A program made the translations under genes and the position numbers. DNA of 64,000 bases from JBGPLJ01 sp035644395 (lineage in GTDB: Bacteria; Pseudomonadota; Gammaproteobacteria; Steroidobacterales; Steroidobacteraceae): the NCBI GenBank assembly GCA_035644395.1, contig DASQOR010000065.1, positions 70,163 to 134,162 on the forward strand, read 5' to 3'. This document shows positions 17,621 to 25,865 of this stretch, one piece after another. Below the pieces are notes generated by a model, which was not told the DNA's origin, ran no database searches, and was given only the letters and a program-made list of their open reading frames with translations. Position 1 is the first letter of the stretch; each line of letters begins with the position of its first letter.

Positions 17621-19687
17621 ATGACCTGGGCCATGATCGCGACATCCGCCAATCGTTTCACCGCCGGGTTTCGACGCCGCATCACCTGGGCCGGCGTCGC
17701 GTTCATCGTCCTCATCATCGCGGCCGACGCGTACGAAGCCTGGCAGGATCATGCCGCCGCCGTCGCGCGCAGCCAGAGCACGCTCTCGGGCCTGAGCCGC
17801 GCGCTCGCCGGCCAGACGGCGCGCATGATCGAAGAGATCGATGTCGCACTGGCGGACTACGCGGCCTGGAGTGCCTCGACGGCGGGCGAGGCCGCGACGG
17901 CGGATGAGCGCCGTGAGCGCCTGCGCCGGCGAGTCGCCGCGTTTCCCTTCGTGCATTCGGCGGCCGTCTTCGGCAGCGATGGCGCGATCCAGCTGACAAG
18001 CCGCAGCGCCGAGCCGGCCGACCTGAATGTCAGCCAGGGGCCGGCGTTCGCGATGCACCAGCGCGACGGAGCCGACCTGCTCTACATCAGCAAGCCCGTG
18101 GTCGGCCGCTCCGATCGCTACCTCACTTTTGCCCTCAGCCGTCGACTGGAGGATCCGCATGGGCACTTTGCGGGCGTAGTCGCGGCGCGCGTGGCTTTCG
18201 AGTACCTCACGCGCTTCTACGCGACCATCAACATCGGTGCGGATGCGTCGATCCGCCTGTTTCGGGACGATGGCGTGACGCTGGCGGAATATCCGGAGCG
18301 CACGGCGGGCCGCTCGCTCCTTGCGCGGCAGCGGATCGAGGGCTATCCGCTCGCGGTCGAGATGTCCTGGCCGCTCGCAAGCGCATTGCGGCCGTGGGTC
18401 GCGGAAGAGGAGGCGAGCGCGTTGCGCACGGCGACGCTTGCCCTGCTCGCGATCCTGCTGCTGATCGCCCTCAACCGGGCGCTCAGGCGACGGGATCTCG
18501 CGGACCTGAGGCGGCGCAACCTCGAGCGGCGCATCAGCGACCTGCGCAAGCACCAGGCCCTCGGCTCGCTCGCGGCCGCGACCGCGCACGACTTCAACAA
18601 TGTGCTGAGCGCCATCGTCGGCAACGCGGAGCTGGCGCGCTCGGCGTGCCGCGACAGCGTGGAAGCGCAGGCATTGCTCGACCGGCTGCTCGCCGCCGCG
18701 GAGCGGGCGCGCCAGCTCGTGCGCCGCGTGCTCACGTTCGACCGCAATCGCAGCGTCACCTACGTACCGACGAACCTGGCGATGATCGTCCGCGAAGTGC
18801 TCGACCAGGTGCGGGCCACGCTGCCGCAGTCCATCCGGCTGATTGCGCCACCGGGATCCGGGCACGCCTGGATCCTCGGCGATGCCACCGAGATCTACCA
18901 GGTCGCGATGAACCTCTGCACGAATGCCGTGCAGGCCATGCCGGCGGGCGGCGAGATCGAGGTGCGCATCGACACCGTCGACGTGCGGGAAGAGCGGTCG
19001 CTGCGCGCCGGCTTGCTGCGGCCCGGCCGCTGGTTGCGCCTCGCCGTAGCCGATGCCGGCGACGGGCTCGATCCAGCACAGCTCGAGCGCATATTCGAAC
19101 CCTTCTTCACCACCAAGCGCGACAGCGCGGGCACCGGGATCGGCCTTGCGGTCGTGCGCAACATCGTCAGCCGCATGGGGGGCGCACTCGACGTCGAGAG
19201 CGTGCCGGGGAGCGGTGCGCGCTTCCTCGTGTACTGGCCGCAGATCGTCGAAGTGCCGTCAACCGGCCGGGCCGTCAGGGACGTCGCGCGCGGGAACGGC
19301 GAGACCGTGCTCGTCGTCGACGACGACCCGGAGCTCGTGACGCTCGCGGAGGACCTCCTGGCGATGCTGGGCTACGAGCCGGTCGGCTTCAGTGACGGGC
19401 GCAGCGCGCTCGAAGCTTTTCGCAGGGATCCCGGCCGGTTCGATGCCGTCATCACGGATGAACGCATGCCGGCGCTTCGCGGCACCCTGCTGGCGCGTGC
19501 GATCCACGCGCTGCGCAGCGATGTGCCCGTCATCCTCATGACCGGGCACCGCGAATCCGATCTCGACGCGAGGGCCGATGCGGCGGGCGTCGCACAGGTC
19601 ATCGAGAAGCCGCTGCGCGCGCAGGACCTCGAACGGGCGCTCGATCGCGAGCTGCGCCGCGGCGGCTTCCCTGCCGCCGCCGGCTGA
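17621..19687 (+). CDS. Membrane-bound hybrid histidine kinase
   Basis: A 688-residue sensor kinase. A first membrane helix (about 22-38) is followed by a periplasmic sensor of roughly 230 residues with a Cache-like pattern, then a second helix (about 270-288). The dimerization domain has the phospho-acceptor His323 in TAHDFNNVLSAIVGNAEL. The ATPase domain shows the N box in MNLCTNAVQAMP, G1 in DAGDGLDPAQL and FFTTKRDSAGTGIGLAVV. A C-terminal receiver (about 568-680) has Asp613 in VITDERMPALRG. HDFNN with a C-terminal receiver is typical of the HPK4-like group. Likely partner is the OmpR-type regulator upstream. The signal is unknown. Confidence 0.9.
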   Translation: MTWAMIATSANRFTAGFRRRITWAGVAFIVLIIAADAYEAWQDHAAAVARSQSTLSGLSRALAGQTARMIEEIDVALADYAAWSASTAGEAATADERRERLRRRVAAFPFVHSAAVFGSDGAIQLTSRSAEPADLNVSQGPAFAMHQRDGADLLYISKPVVGRSDRYLTFALSRRLEDPHGHFAGVVAARVAFEYLTRFYATINIGADASIRLFRDDGVTLAEYPERTAGRSLLARQRIEGYPLAVEMSWPLASALRPWVAEEEASALRTATLALLAILLLIALNRALRRRDLADLRRRNLERRISDLRKHQALGSLAAATAHDFNNVLSAIVGNAELARSACRDSVEAQALLDRLLAAAERARQLVRRVLTFDRNRSVTYVPTNLAMIVREVLDQVRATLPQSIRLIAPPGSGHAWILGDATEIYQVAMNLCTNAVQAMPAGGEIEVRIDTVDVREERSLRAGLLRPGRWLRLAVADAGDGLDPAQLERIFEPFFTTKRDSAGTGIGLAVVRNIVSRMGGALDVESVPGSGARFLVYWPQIVEVPSTGRAVRDVARGNGETVLVVDDDPELVTLAEDLLAMLGYEPVGFSDGRSALEAFRRDPGRFDAVITDERMPALRGTLLARAIHALRSDVPVILMTGHRESDLDARADAAGVAQVIEKPLRAQDLERALDRELRRGGFPAAAG

Positions 19688-19694
19688 GCCTCCT

Positions 19695-20267
19695 TCAGTT
19701 GCTCGCGCCGTCCGCGTCCGGTTGCGGGCCGTGGTGTTGCGACTTGCGCTCCGCGGCCGCCTGCTTCATCAAGTCGGGCAGACGGGCCTTCTGTTCGGGC
19801 GTCAGCACCGAGTAGACCTGGGTCCGCAGGGAACTCGCTTCCTGCACCATCGACGCGGCGAGCGCCTGGCTGTCCTTGGTCGCCCGCGCGACAGCCGCCG
19901 CGTACTGCGGATCGTCGGGCATCGTGCCCTGGAAAGTATCGACCATGCTGCGCAGGCTCTCGTGCAGCTTCTGCATGCGGGGCCGCGCGTCCTCGAAAAT
20001 GCCGTGCACGCTCTTCTTCTGTTCGTCGGTGAGATCGAGTTGCTTGAGCGCCGGGCCGAAGCCGCCGTCCATGCCGATGCCGAACGCATCGGGACGGTGG
20101 CCGAAGTTGCCGCCGTGATCGCCCCAGTGCCGATGCGGCTGATCCTGTGGGGTCGTCGTGGCAGGTTCATCCTGACTCAGCGCCGAGGTTTCATACGTGA
20201 CCAGCACGCCGCCGCTCAGCAATGCGCCGAGCACGGCGTTACGCACCAGTTTCAGACGGGGATTCAT
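19695..20267 (-). CDS. Periplasmic Spy/CpxP-like LTxxQ protein
   Basis: A 190-residue exported helical protein. After a signal peptide (about 1-32) comes a His/Asp/Gly-rich stretch and then two LTxxQ-type motifs (LDLTDEQKK and VLTPEQKARL), the hallmark of the Spy/CpxP family of ATP-independent periplasmic chaperones and metal-response proteins. The ATG at 20267 is set by a good AAGGAGAAC site 7 bases upstream; the longer open frame runs into the divergent promoter region. It converges on the histidine kinase with a 7-base gap. Spy-like proteins are often controlled by envelope-stress two-component systems, so a link to the adjacent system is possible but unproven. Confidence 0.8.
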   Translation of the reverse strand: MNPRLKLVRNAVLGALLSGGVLVTYETSALSQDEPATTTPQDQPHRHWGDHGGNFGHRPDAFGIGMDGGFGPALKQLDLTDEQKKSVHGIFEDARPRMQKLHESLRSMVDTFQGTMPDDPQYAAAVARATKDSQALAASMVQEASSLRTQVYSVLTPEQKARLPDLMKQAAAERKSQHHGPQPDADGASN

Positions 20268-20456
20268 GGAAGTTCTCCTTAGCGGGGGGACCGTAGAGCC
20301 AGGGATGCGAGGGGCGGTGGACCCGTCGCCGCCGTATTGGTTCACGCGGGCGCACGGCGGCGTTACATCTGTAATGGAATGCCACGGGACCGAAACACGG
20401 TTGTAGCGGGCGCGGTCGAGCATGGCTCCACGGTCAAGTTACGAGGAGTTGCCCCC

Positions 20457-21248
20457 ATGCTGAAGAAATATGCCTTGCCGATGACCCTCGCCGGATTCTG
20501 CGCAACCCATGCCGTCGCGGCGTCGGCCGCCGATGACGGCCGCTGGTCGACGACGATCTGGGCTGGCGCGCTGTTCAACCCGGGCGGCACGATGCAGTTC
20601 GCCACCACCGGATCGATCGCCGATCTCGGTACGCTCGACCCCGGCTTCGCGGATGAATCCGCATCGACGAGCATCCGGCGCCTGTCATTTCCCGACGTCT
20701 TTCGCGGCGGGGAGACGCTGGGCGCGGAATTCGCCTATCACACCGGCGAGAGCCTGGAGCCGTTCGCGCGCGTGAGCTTCTCGCGCCTGAGCGGACGGCG
20801 CACGACGGTTGGCGACATCACGGCGGAAGCGCTCGCGAGCCCCGCAGCGATCAGCGTCAACTACGACGAATCGAATTCCGCGGCGCTGACGCTCGGCGCG
20901 AACTACTTCTTCGCCGAATCGGGCATCGTGCAGCCGTTCATCACGGGCTTCATCGGCGCCGATCACGCCGACGCGCTGCACGCCGACGTCGCGGTGGACA
21001 GCTTCGGGCATGACTTCGACCGGCAGACCGTCATCCCGAAGAACACGCGGTTCGTGGCGGGCCTGCAGGGCGGCGTCAGTTGCCGGCTCGGCCAGAGTTC
21101 GGATCTCAAGTTCTCGATCGGCGCCGAGCACGTGGCGGCGGATGACATCGAATCGACCTTCCTCGGGCCGGTCGGCGTGAGCGCCATCCGCATCGACCAG
21201 TCGCCATGGTCGTTTCCCGCGGAAATCGGCCTCAACTACCGATTCTGA
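20457..21248 (+). CDS. Outer-membrane beta-barrel protein
   Basis: A 263-residue exported protein with a signal peptide (about 1-25, ending AVAASA) and alternating hydrophobic strands. It ends GLNYRF, with the C-terminal Phe expected for BAM-dependent insertion. The ATG at 20457 follows GAGGAG. Amphipathic strands such as SAALTLGANYFF and KFSIGAEHVAADD are what a small 8-12-stranded barrel shows. I cannot assign it to a named family (OmpW- or OprF-type and autotransporter barrels are possible). It is divergent from the Spy-like gene, with about 190 bases between them. Confidence 0.72.
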   Translation: MLKKYALPMTLAGFCATHAVAASAADDGRWSTTIWAGALFNPGGTMQFATTGSIADLGTLDPGFADESASTSIRRLSFPDVFRGGETLGAEFAYHTGESLEPFARVSFSRLSGRRTTVGDITAEALASPAAISVNYDESNSAALTLGANYFFAESGIVQPFITGFIGADHADALHADVAVDSFGHDFDRQTVIPKNTRFVAGLQGGVSCRLGQSSDLKFSIGAEHVAADDIESTFLGPVGVSAIRIDQSPWSFPAEIGLNYRF

Positions 21249-21353
21249 CTTTGTCCGGCACGCGCGGTGTTGCAAGCCTGGGTGCCCCCCTCCCAGCTGG
21301 CTGATCTCCCCAGCGCCCGCGTGCCGGACAACCCCTGCCGGGAGTGCACGACC

Positions 21354-21566
21354 ATGATGATGAATCTGACGACGGATAGCGGCGCCGCCAGCGACAGCAG
21401 CTGGCGCACCGCGGTGCTCGAAGTGCATCAGGCGCAAACGCGCTACCTCGCCCTGCTCGAAGCGGACGTTGCGGAGGATCGCGATCTCGAGCTCGCATGG
21501 CTCGCCCTCTGGCGCGCCGAGCAGCGACGCGACAGCCTGATGGGATCAGGCGACGGCGGGACCTGA
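21354..21566 (+). CDS. Small hypothetical protein
   Basis: A 70-residue acidic, mostly helical product with no recognised family. It contains LEVHQAQTRYLALLEADV and WLALWRAEQRRDSLM, suggestive of a coiled or helical hairpin. GGAG precedes the ATG by 9 bases. Its last 21 bases overlap the end of the convergent aldo-keto reductase gene. No signal peptide or membrane segment. It could be spurious, but the start site and codon pattern look plausible. Confidence 0.45.
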   Translation: MMMNLTTDSGAASDSSWRTAVLEVHQAQTRYLALLEADVAEDRDLELAWLALWRAEQRRDSLMGSGDGGT

Positions 21567-22547
21567 ACTCAAGTCGATGGAGCGCAGTTCTTCCGCCGTG
21601 AACGCGGGGGCGCAGAGCGCGCCGACGGCATCCTCGATCTGCGCCACGCGGCTCGCGCCGATGAGCGCCGAGGTCATCTGCGGATGGCGCAGCACCCACG
21701 CGAGCGCGAGTTGTGCGAGCGTCTGGCCGCGCGCCTTGGCAAGCGCATCGAGCTTGCGCACGCTCGCGAGCTTTGCCTCGGTGATGTGCGCGGGCCGCAG
21801 GAATCCGTGGCTCTTCGATGCGCGCGATCCTTCCGGAATGCCGCGCAGATACTTGTCGGTGAGCAAGCCCTGCGCAAGCGGCGAGAAGGCGATGCAGCCG
21901 ACGCCCTCCGTACCAAGCGTCTCGAGCAAGCCGTCTTCGATCCAGCGATTGAAGAGGCTGTACGAGGGCTGATGGATGAGGCAAGGCGTGCCGAGCGAGC
22001 GCAGGATGGCCGCCGCCCGGCGGGTCTCGTCGGGCCGGTAGTTTGAAATCCCGGCGTACAGCGCGCGGCCGCTGCGCACGGCGTAGTCGAGCGCGCCCAT
22101 CGTTTCCTCGAGCGGCGTCTCGGGGTCCGGGCGGTGGTGATAGAAGATATCGACGTACTTGAGTCCCATGCGCTCGAGGCTCTGGTCGAGGCTCGCGATG
22201 AGGTACTTGCGCGAGCCCCATTCCCCATAGGGTCCGGGCCACATGAGGTAGCCCGCTTTCGAGGAGACGATGAGCTCGTCGCGATGGGCCTTCAGCTCCG
22301 TCGCGAGGATGCGGCCGAAGTTCAATTCCGCGGAACCTGGCGGCGGCCCATAGTTGTTTGCGAGATCGAAGTGCGTGATGCCGAGATCGAAGGCGCGGCG
22401 CACGAGCGCGCGGCCGTTCTCGAAGTCGTCGACGCCGCCGAAGTTGTGCCACAGGCCCAGCGAAATGGCCGGCAGCTTCAGGCCACTGCGTCCGCAGCGG
22501 TTGTAACGCATGGTGGCGTATCGGGTATCGGCCGGCGTGTGAGGCAT
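21546..22547 (-). CDS. Aldo-keto reductase, YghZ/Gpr-like
   Basis: A 333-residue NADPH-dependent aldo-keto reductase. The catalytic tetrad is visible: Asp and Tyr in HFDLANNYGPPPGS, Lys in VSSKAGYLMWPGPYG and His in DIFYHHRPDPETPLEE. The C-terminal cofactor loop is ALIGASRVAQIEDAV. The sequence closely follows E. coli YghZ (L-glyceraldehyde 3-phosphate reductase), including the N-terminal ARYATMRYNRCGRSGLKLP-like start, which is why I prefer the ATG at 22547 over the internal one at 22511. It may detoxify aldehydes or methylglyoxal. A divergent promoter region of about 110 bases separates it from the FKBP gene. Confidence 0.9.
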   Translation of the reverse strand: MPHTPADTRYATMRYNRCGRSGLKLPAISLGLWHNFGGVDDFENGRALVRRAFDLGITHFDLANNYGPPPGSAELNFGRILATELKAHRDELIVSSKAGYLMWPGPYGEWGSRKYLIASLDQSLERMGLKYVDIFYHHRPDPETPLEETMGALDYAVRSGRALYAGISNYRPDETRRAAAILRSLGTPCLIHQPSYSLFNRWIEDGLLETLGTEGVGCIAFSPLAQGLLTDKYLRGIPEGSRASKSHGFLRPAHITEAKLASVRKLDALAKARGQTLAQLALAWVLRHPQMTSALIGASRVAQIEDAVGALCAPAFTAEELRSIDLSSGPAVA

Positions 22548-22595
22548 GCAGTGAGCGACCCTAGCATACGGTTGGCTACCGGCGCCGACGCTCTT

Positions 22596-22625
22596 TTGAC
22601 AGCCGATCGTTGCCGCCGTGACAAT
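22596..22625 (+). promoter_or_regulatory. Sigma-70-type promoter of the FKBP gene
   Basis: A perfect -35 hexamer TTGACA (22596-22601) is followed after 18 bases by GACAAT (22620-22625). Transcription would start near 22632, about 28 bases before the ATG. It is one of the best promoter matches in the window. Confidence 0.65.
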
Positions 22626-22659
22626 GGCCGCCCTCTCATCATCCCGTGTGTGTGTCCCA

Positions 22660-23421
22660 ATGAAAATCCGCGCCCTCGGTATCCTGTGGCTTGCCGCGAT
22701 CTGCGGCAGCCTGATTGCTTCGGCCGACGAACCCGCGGCCAAACCGGCGACGCCTGCCCCAGCAACCGCACCGGCCGCTGGCGCGAATCCAGCGGCGCCC
22801 GTCGCGGCGACACCGCCGAACGGTCCGCTGACCGACGCCCAGGCGAGCTATCAGATTGGCCTCTCGCTCGGCGAACAGCTGTCGAAGGTCGGGATCACAC
22901 CGGACGCCCTGAAGACCGAGGAGCTCGCGCGCGGTGTGCGCGACGCGCTGCGCGGCGCGACGATGAAGCCCGAGGTCGGCGCCAAGGTGAACGACTGGGT
23001 CATGGCGCAGCACGAGTCGCTGGGCAAGCGCAACGTCGTGGCGGCGCAGAAATTTCTCGCCGACAACGGCAAGCTGCCGGGCATCGTGACGACGAGTTCG
23101 GGCCTTGAATACAAGATCGTGAAACCGGGCGCCGGCACGTCGCCGAAGCCAACCGACGAAGTGACCGTTCACTACCGCGGCACCTTGCTGAACGGCAGTG
23201 AATTCGACAGCTCCTACAAGCGCGGGCAGCCGGCGGTCTTCCCGGTGAACGGCGTCATCAAGGGCTGGCAGGAAGCGCTCGTCCTCATGAAACCGGGCGC
23301 GAAGTGGAAACTCTACGTGCCGCCGGCGCTCGCCTACGACATGAACGACAAGCCCGGCATTCCGCCGGGATCGGCGTTGGTTTTTGACGTCGAACTCATC
23401 AGCGTCGGCGCCAAGCCGTAG
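22660..23421 (+). CDS. Exported FKBP-type peptidyl-prolyl isomerase
   Basis: A 253-residue exported proline isomerase. After a signal peptide (about 1-20) and an Ala/Pro-rich linker (about 22-52) come a helical FKBP_N dimerization segment (QASYQIGLSLGEQLSKVGI) and the FKBP_C catalytic domain (about 150-250) with VTVHYRGTLLNGSEFDSS, VIKGWQEAL and VLMKPGAKWKLYVPPALAY. The architecture matches Mip/FklB/FkpA proteins that assist outer-membrane and periplasmic folding. The upstream longer frame includes the promoter and was discarded. Confidence 0.92.
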   Translation: MKIRALGILWLAAICGSLIASADEPAAKPATPAPATAPAAGANPAAPVAATPPNGPLTDAQASYQIGLSLGEQLSKVGITPDALKTEELARGVRDALRGATMKPEVGAKVNDWVMAQHESLGKRNVVAAQKFLADNGKLPGIVTTSSGLEYKIVKPGAGTSPKPTDEVTVHYRGTLLNGSEFDSSYKRGQPAVFPVNGVIKGWQEALVLMKPGAKWKLYVPPALAYDMNDKPGIPPGSALVFDVELISVGAKP

Positions 23422-23483
23422 CGAGACGACATCACGAAACGCGCGCAATCTTTTCAGATTGCTCGTGTTTTCATTGCCGATTT

Positions 23484-23510
23484 AACAATAGATTGTTGCC
23501 ACCGCAACAA
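23484..23510. other. Two overlapping small palindromes in an AT-rich gap
   Basis: AACAAT-AG-ATTGTT (23484-23497) overlaps TTGTTGC-CACC-GCAACAA (23493-23510). They lie in an unusually AT-rich 180-base gap between the FKBP gene and the unknown 226-residue gene. They could form a weak terminator for the first or an operator for the second; nothing decides between these. Confidence 0.35.
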
Positions 23511-23603
23511 AAATAGCTGCGCAGTTCCGGCGCAACTCATTCATCATCTTTCTGTCAACGGCATCTCGAAGAATGCCGCATCGCGGATAACAGGGAAGGG
23601 TGA

Positions 23604-24284
23604 ATGGCTCGCCTTCAGAGTCTCACGTTCAAGCGATTGATGGATGAGTCGGAGCAGGCGCTCTGGCGCGCGGACTGCCTGCCGGACTACTACCGCTTGC
23701 CGATTCGCCAGGTGCTCGACGATTGCGTGCGCTATCGCAGCTGGGAAGTGAGCCATGCGCGCCTGATGCGCCAGGCGGCGCACGCCGCGCAGCCCATCGG
23801 CCAGGCATTCGCGCTGCGCGAGACGACGGTGCACATGATCCATCGCCGCGGACTCTTCGATTACCTGCGCACGCACGACGTGCGCGGCGCCGCGCGCGAG
23901 CGCTTGTTCGAAGTTTTCTACGGCCCGATGGATTTTCGCGCGGCCGTGCTCTGCGAGCATCGGCAGTATCTGCTGGCCGCTTCGAGCGGCTACTGCGGCG
24001 AAGTGCTGGTCGATTCGATTCACGACAGCCGCGGCCTCGGCATGCTCGACCGCTATGAAGAGGTCTATCGGGACTACTTCGAGGTCTTCGGCCGCTTCGT
24101 GACCGCCGAGGTCACGGGCGAACACGATCTCGTTGCGGTGCTGCGTCCCGCCATGCTGAAGCAACGTGCGGCGACCGACCGGTTGCGGGCACAGATCCTC
24201 ACGCAAGGTCACGTGAAGCAGTTCGGGGGCCAGTCCGTCGCGAGGCCGCAGCGCGCCTTCATGGGCGCGCAAGCCGCCGGCTGA
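23604..24284 (+). CDS. Conserved-looking protein of unknown function, 226 residues
   Basis: I do not recognise this family. The product is soluble (no signal peptide or membrane segment), helical, and rich in Arg, Glu and Tyr, with a hydrophobic repeat pattern such as LPDYYRLPIRQVLDD, FEVFYGPMDFRAAVL and HRQYLLAASSGYCGE. The ATG at 23604 follows AAGGGTGA-type Shine-Dalgarno sequence. It has its own AT-rich upstream region, so it is probably expressed alone. It converges on the AAA ATPase gene with a 4-base gap. Confidence 0.75.
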   Translation: MARLQSLTFKRLMDESEQALWRADCLPDYYRLPIRQVLDDCVRYRSWEVSHARLMRQAAHAAQPIGQAFALRETTVHMIHRRGLFDYLRTHDVRGAARERLFEVFYGPMDFRAAVLCEHRQYLLAASSGYCGEVLVDSIHDSRGLGMLDRYEEVYRDYFEVFGRFVTAEVTGEHDLVAVLRPAMLKQRAATDRLRAQILTQGHVKQFGGQSVARPQRAFMGAQAAG

Positions 24285-24288
24285 GCGC

Positions 24289-25803
24289 CTATTCCGCCGG
24301 TACCGCGCGTTCGGCGGCCCAGGCTCGCAGCGAATTCACCTGCTCGGCCATGATCACCGATAGCGGCCTGGTCGCCGCGAGTTCCGCCGCGACGTGCCGG
24401 GCGCAAGGCTCTTCCTTGCGCGCCCGCGCCGAGTAGAGCGCCGCAACGACCGCTTGCTCGAGCTCTGCGCCCGAAAAGCCGTCGGAGCGTGCGACGAGCG
24501 CGCCGACCTCGGCAGGCTCGAGCTTGAGCCCGCGCTTCTCCGCATGCAGCTTGATGATGCGCTCGCGCGCCGCCGCCGTCGGCAGGTCGACGAAGAAGAT
24601 CTCGTCGAAACGGCCCTTGCGAATGAGCTCGGGCGGCAGCGCCGCGATATCGTTGGCGGTCGCGACGACGAAGACGTGGCTCTTCTTGTCGGCGAGCCAG
24701 GTCAGGAGCGTGCCGAGCACGCGTTTCGAGGTGCCGCTGTCGCCTTCGCCGGCGGCGACGCCCTTCTCGATCTCATCGAGCCACAGCACGCAAGGCGCCA
24801 TGGAATCGGCCGTCGCCAGCGTGTCGCGCAGGTTCCGTTCCGACTCGCCGTGCCATTTCGTGTAGAGCGCACCGAAATCGAGGCGCAGCAGCGGCACGCG
24901 ATAGGCGCCGGCCGCGGCGCGCGCCACGAGGCTCTTGCCGCAGCCCTGCACGCCCAGCAGGAGGATGCCCTTGGGGGCGTCGAGATCGGTCGAACGCCCC
25001 TCGAAGGCAGGGCGCCGGTCCTCGAGCCATTGCTTGAGCCGCGCGAGGCCGCCGACGTCGGCGAACGCCGCCGTGTCGTGCTCGAAGGTCACGGCGCCGC
25101 TGCGATTGAGCACGCGGTACTTCGCTTCCATCAGTGCGGGCAGGTCCGCATGCGACAGCATGCCGTCGTCGAAGATCGCCTTGCGCACGAGCCGCCGGGT
25201 ATCGCTCGTATTGAGCCCGGAGAGATTTTCGACGATGAGTTCGAGCGCCCTGGGGTCCGCCGTCACCTTGGCGTCCTGGTTTACCGCGCGCCATTCGTCG
25301 GCGACCGACTGCACGATCCGGCGCCGCTCGTCCCGCGTGGGCACCGAGATCTCGAAGTAGGCGCTGAAGTGCTCGAGTTCGGCCGGCAGCTTCACCTCAT
25401 AGCTCACGAACATGATGGTGCGGGCCACGCGGTCGTAGCCGAGGCACACGTCCTTGATCAGGCGGACATTCGAGGGATCGTCGAGATACGGGTGGAAGTC
25501 GAGCAGCACGAAGACGCCCGGCTTGTCGATGGCCCGGATGTGCTTCAGCACCTCCTGGGGCGGGGCGTTCATGTGCTGCGGACCGCCGAGGTTCATGTCG
25601 AGCCGCTCGAGGCCGTCGGTCACCGTCCACTTGTAGATCGGCATCACCAGCGGGCGTGCGAGCCGCGGGGCGAGCGGCTTCAGGATCTCGAGCAGGCGCA
25701 CTTCATCGCGGCTTTCCACCACGATGAGCGGAATGCGCGACCGCAGGACGATTTCGAGCTCGTGGGCGGTATCGGTGGCCGGTGTCGGCTGGGTGGCGGG
25801 CAT
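24289..25803 (-). CDS. AAA ATPase, Ycf46-like
   Basis: A 504-residue AAA+ protein. The first about 230 residues form the non-catalytic Ycf46/YjoB-type N-terminal domain (ELEIVLRSRIPLIVVESRDE and a degenerate P-loop-like fold). The AAA module then shows Walker A GVQGCGKS, Walker B VLWLDEIEKG, sensor 1 VFVVATAND and the arginine finger in RKGRFDEIF, so ATP hydrolysis should work. Ycf46 relatives in cyanobacteria have been tied to carbon-dioxide/bicarbonate responses; the role here is unknown. The ATG at 25803 is 62 bases from the divergent decarboxylase gene, so they share a control region. Confidence 0.85.
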   Translation of the reverse strand: MPATQPTPATDTAHELEIVLRSRIPLIVVESRDEVRLLEILKPLAPRLARPLVMPIYKWTVTDGLERLDMNLGGPQHMNAPPQEVLKHIRAIDKPGVFVLLDFHPYLDDPSNVRLIKDVCLGYDRVARTIMFVSYEVKLPAELEHFSAYFEISVPTRDERRRIVQSVADEWRAVNQDAKVTADPRALELIVENLSGLNTSDTRRLVRKAIFDDGMLSHADLPALMEAKYRVLNRSGAVTFEHDTAAFADVGGLARLKQWLEDRRPAFEGRSTDLDAPKGILLLGVQGCGKSLVARAAAGAYRVPLLRLDFGALYTKWHGESERNLRDTLATADSMAPCVLWLDEIEKGVAAGEGDSGTSKRVLGTLLTWLADKKSHVFVVATANDIAALPPELIRKGRFDEIFFVDLPTAAARERIIKLHAEKRGLKLEPAEVGALVARSDGFSGAELEQAVVAALYSARARKEEPCARHVAAELAATRPLSVIMAEQVNSLRAWAAERAVPAE

Positions 25804-25847
25804 GCGGGAGCGAACTCTACCATCTACCCATGCGCGCCGCGTTTTCC

Positions 25848-25853
25848 TAGAAT
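25848..25853 (+). promoter_or_regulatory. -10-like box before the decarboxylase gene
   Basis: TAGAAT ends 12 bases before the ATG at 25866, implying a leader of only about 6 bases. There is no recognisable -35 hexamer at the usual distance. Confidence 0.35.
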
Positions 25854-25865
25854 GCCGACTCCTCC

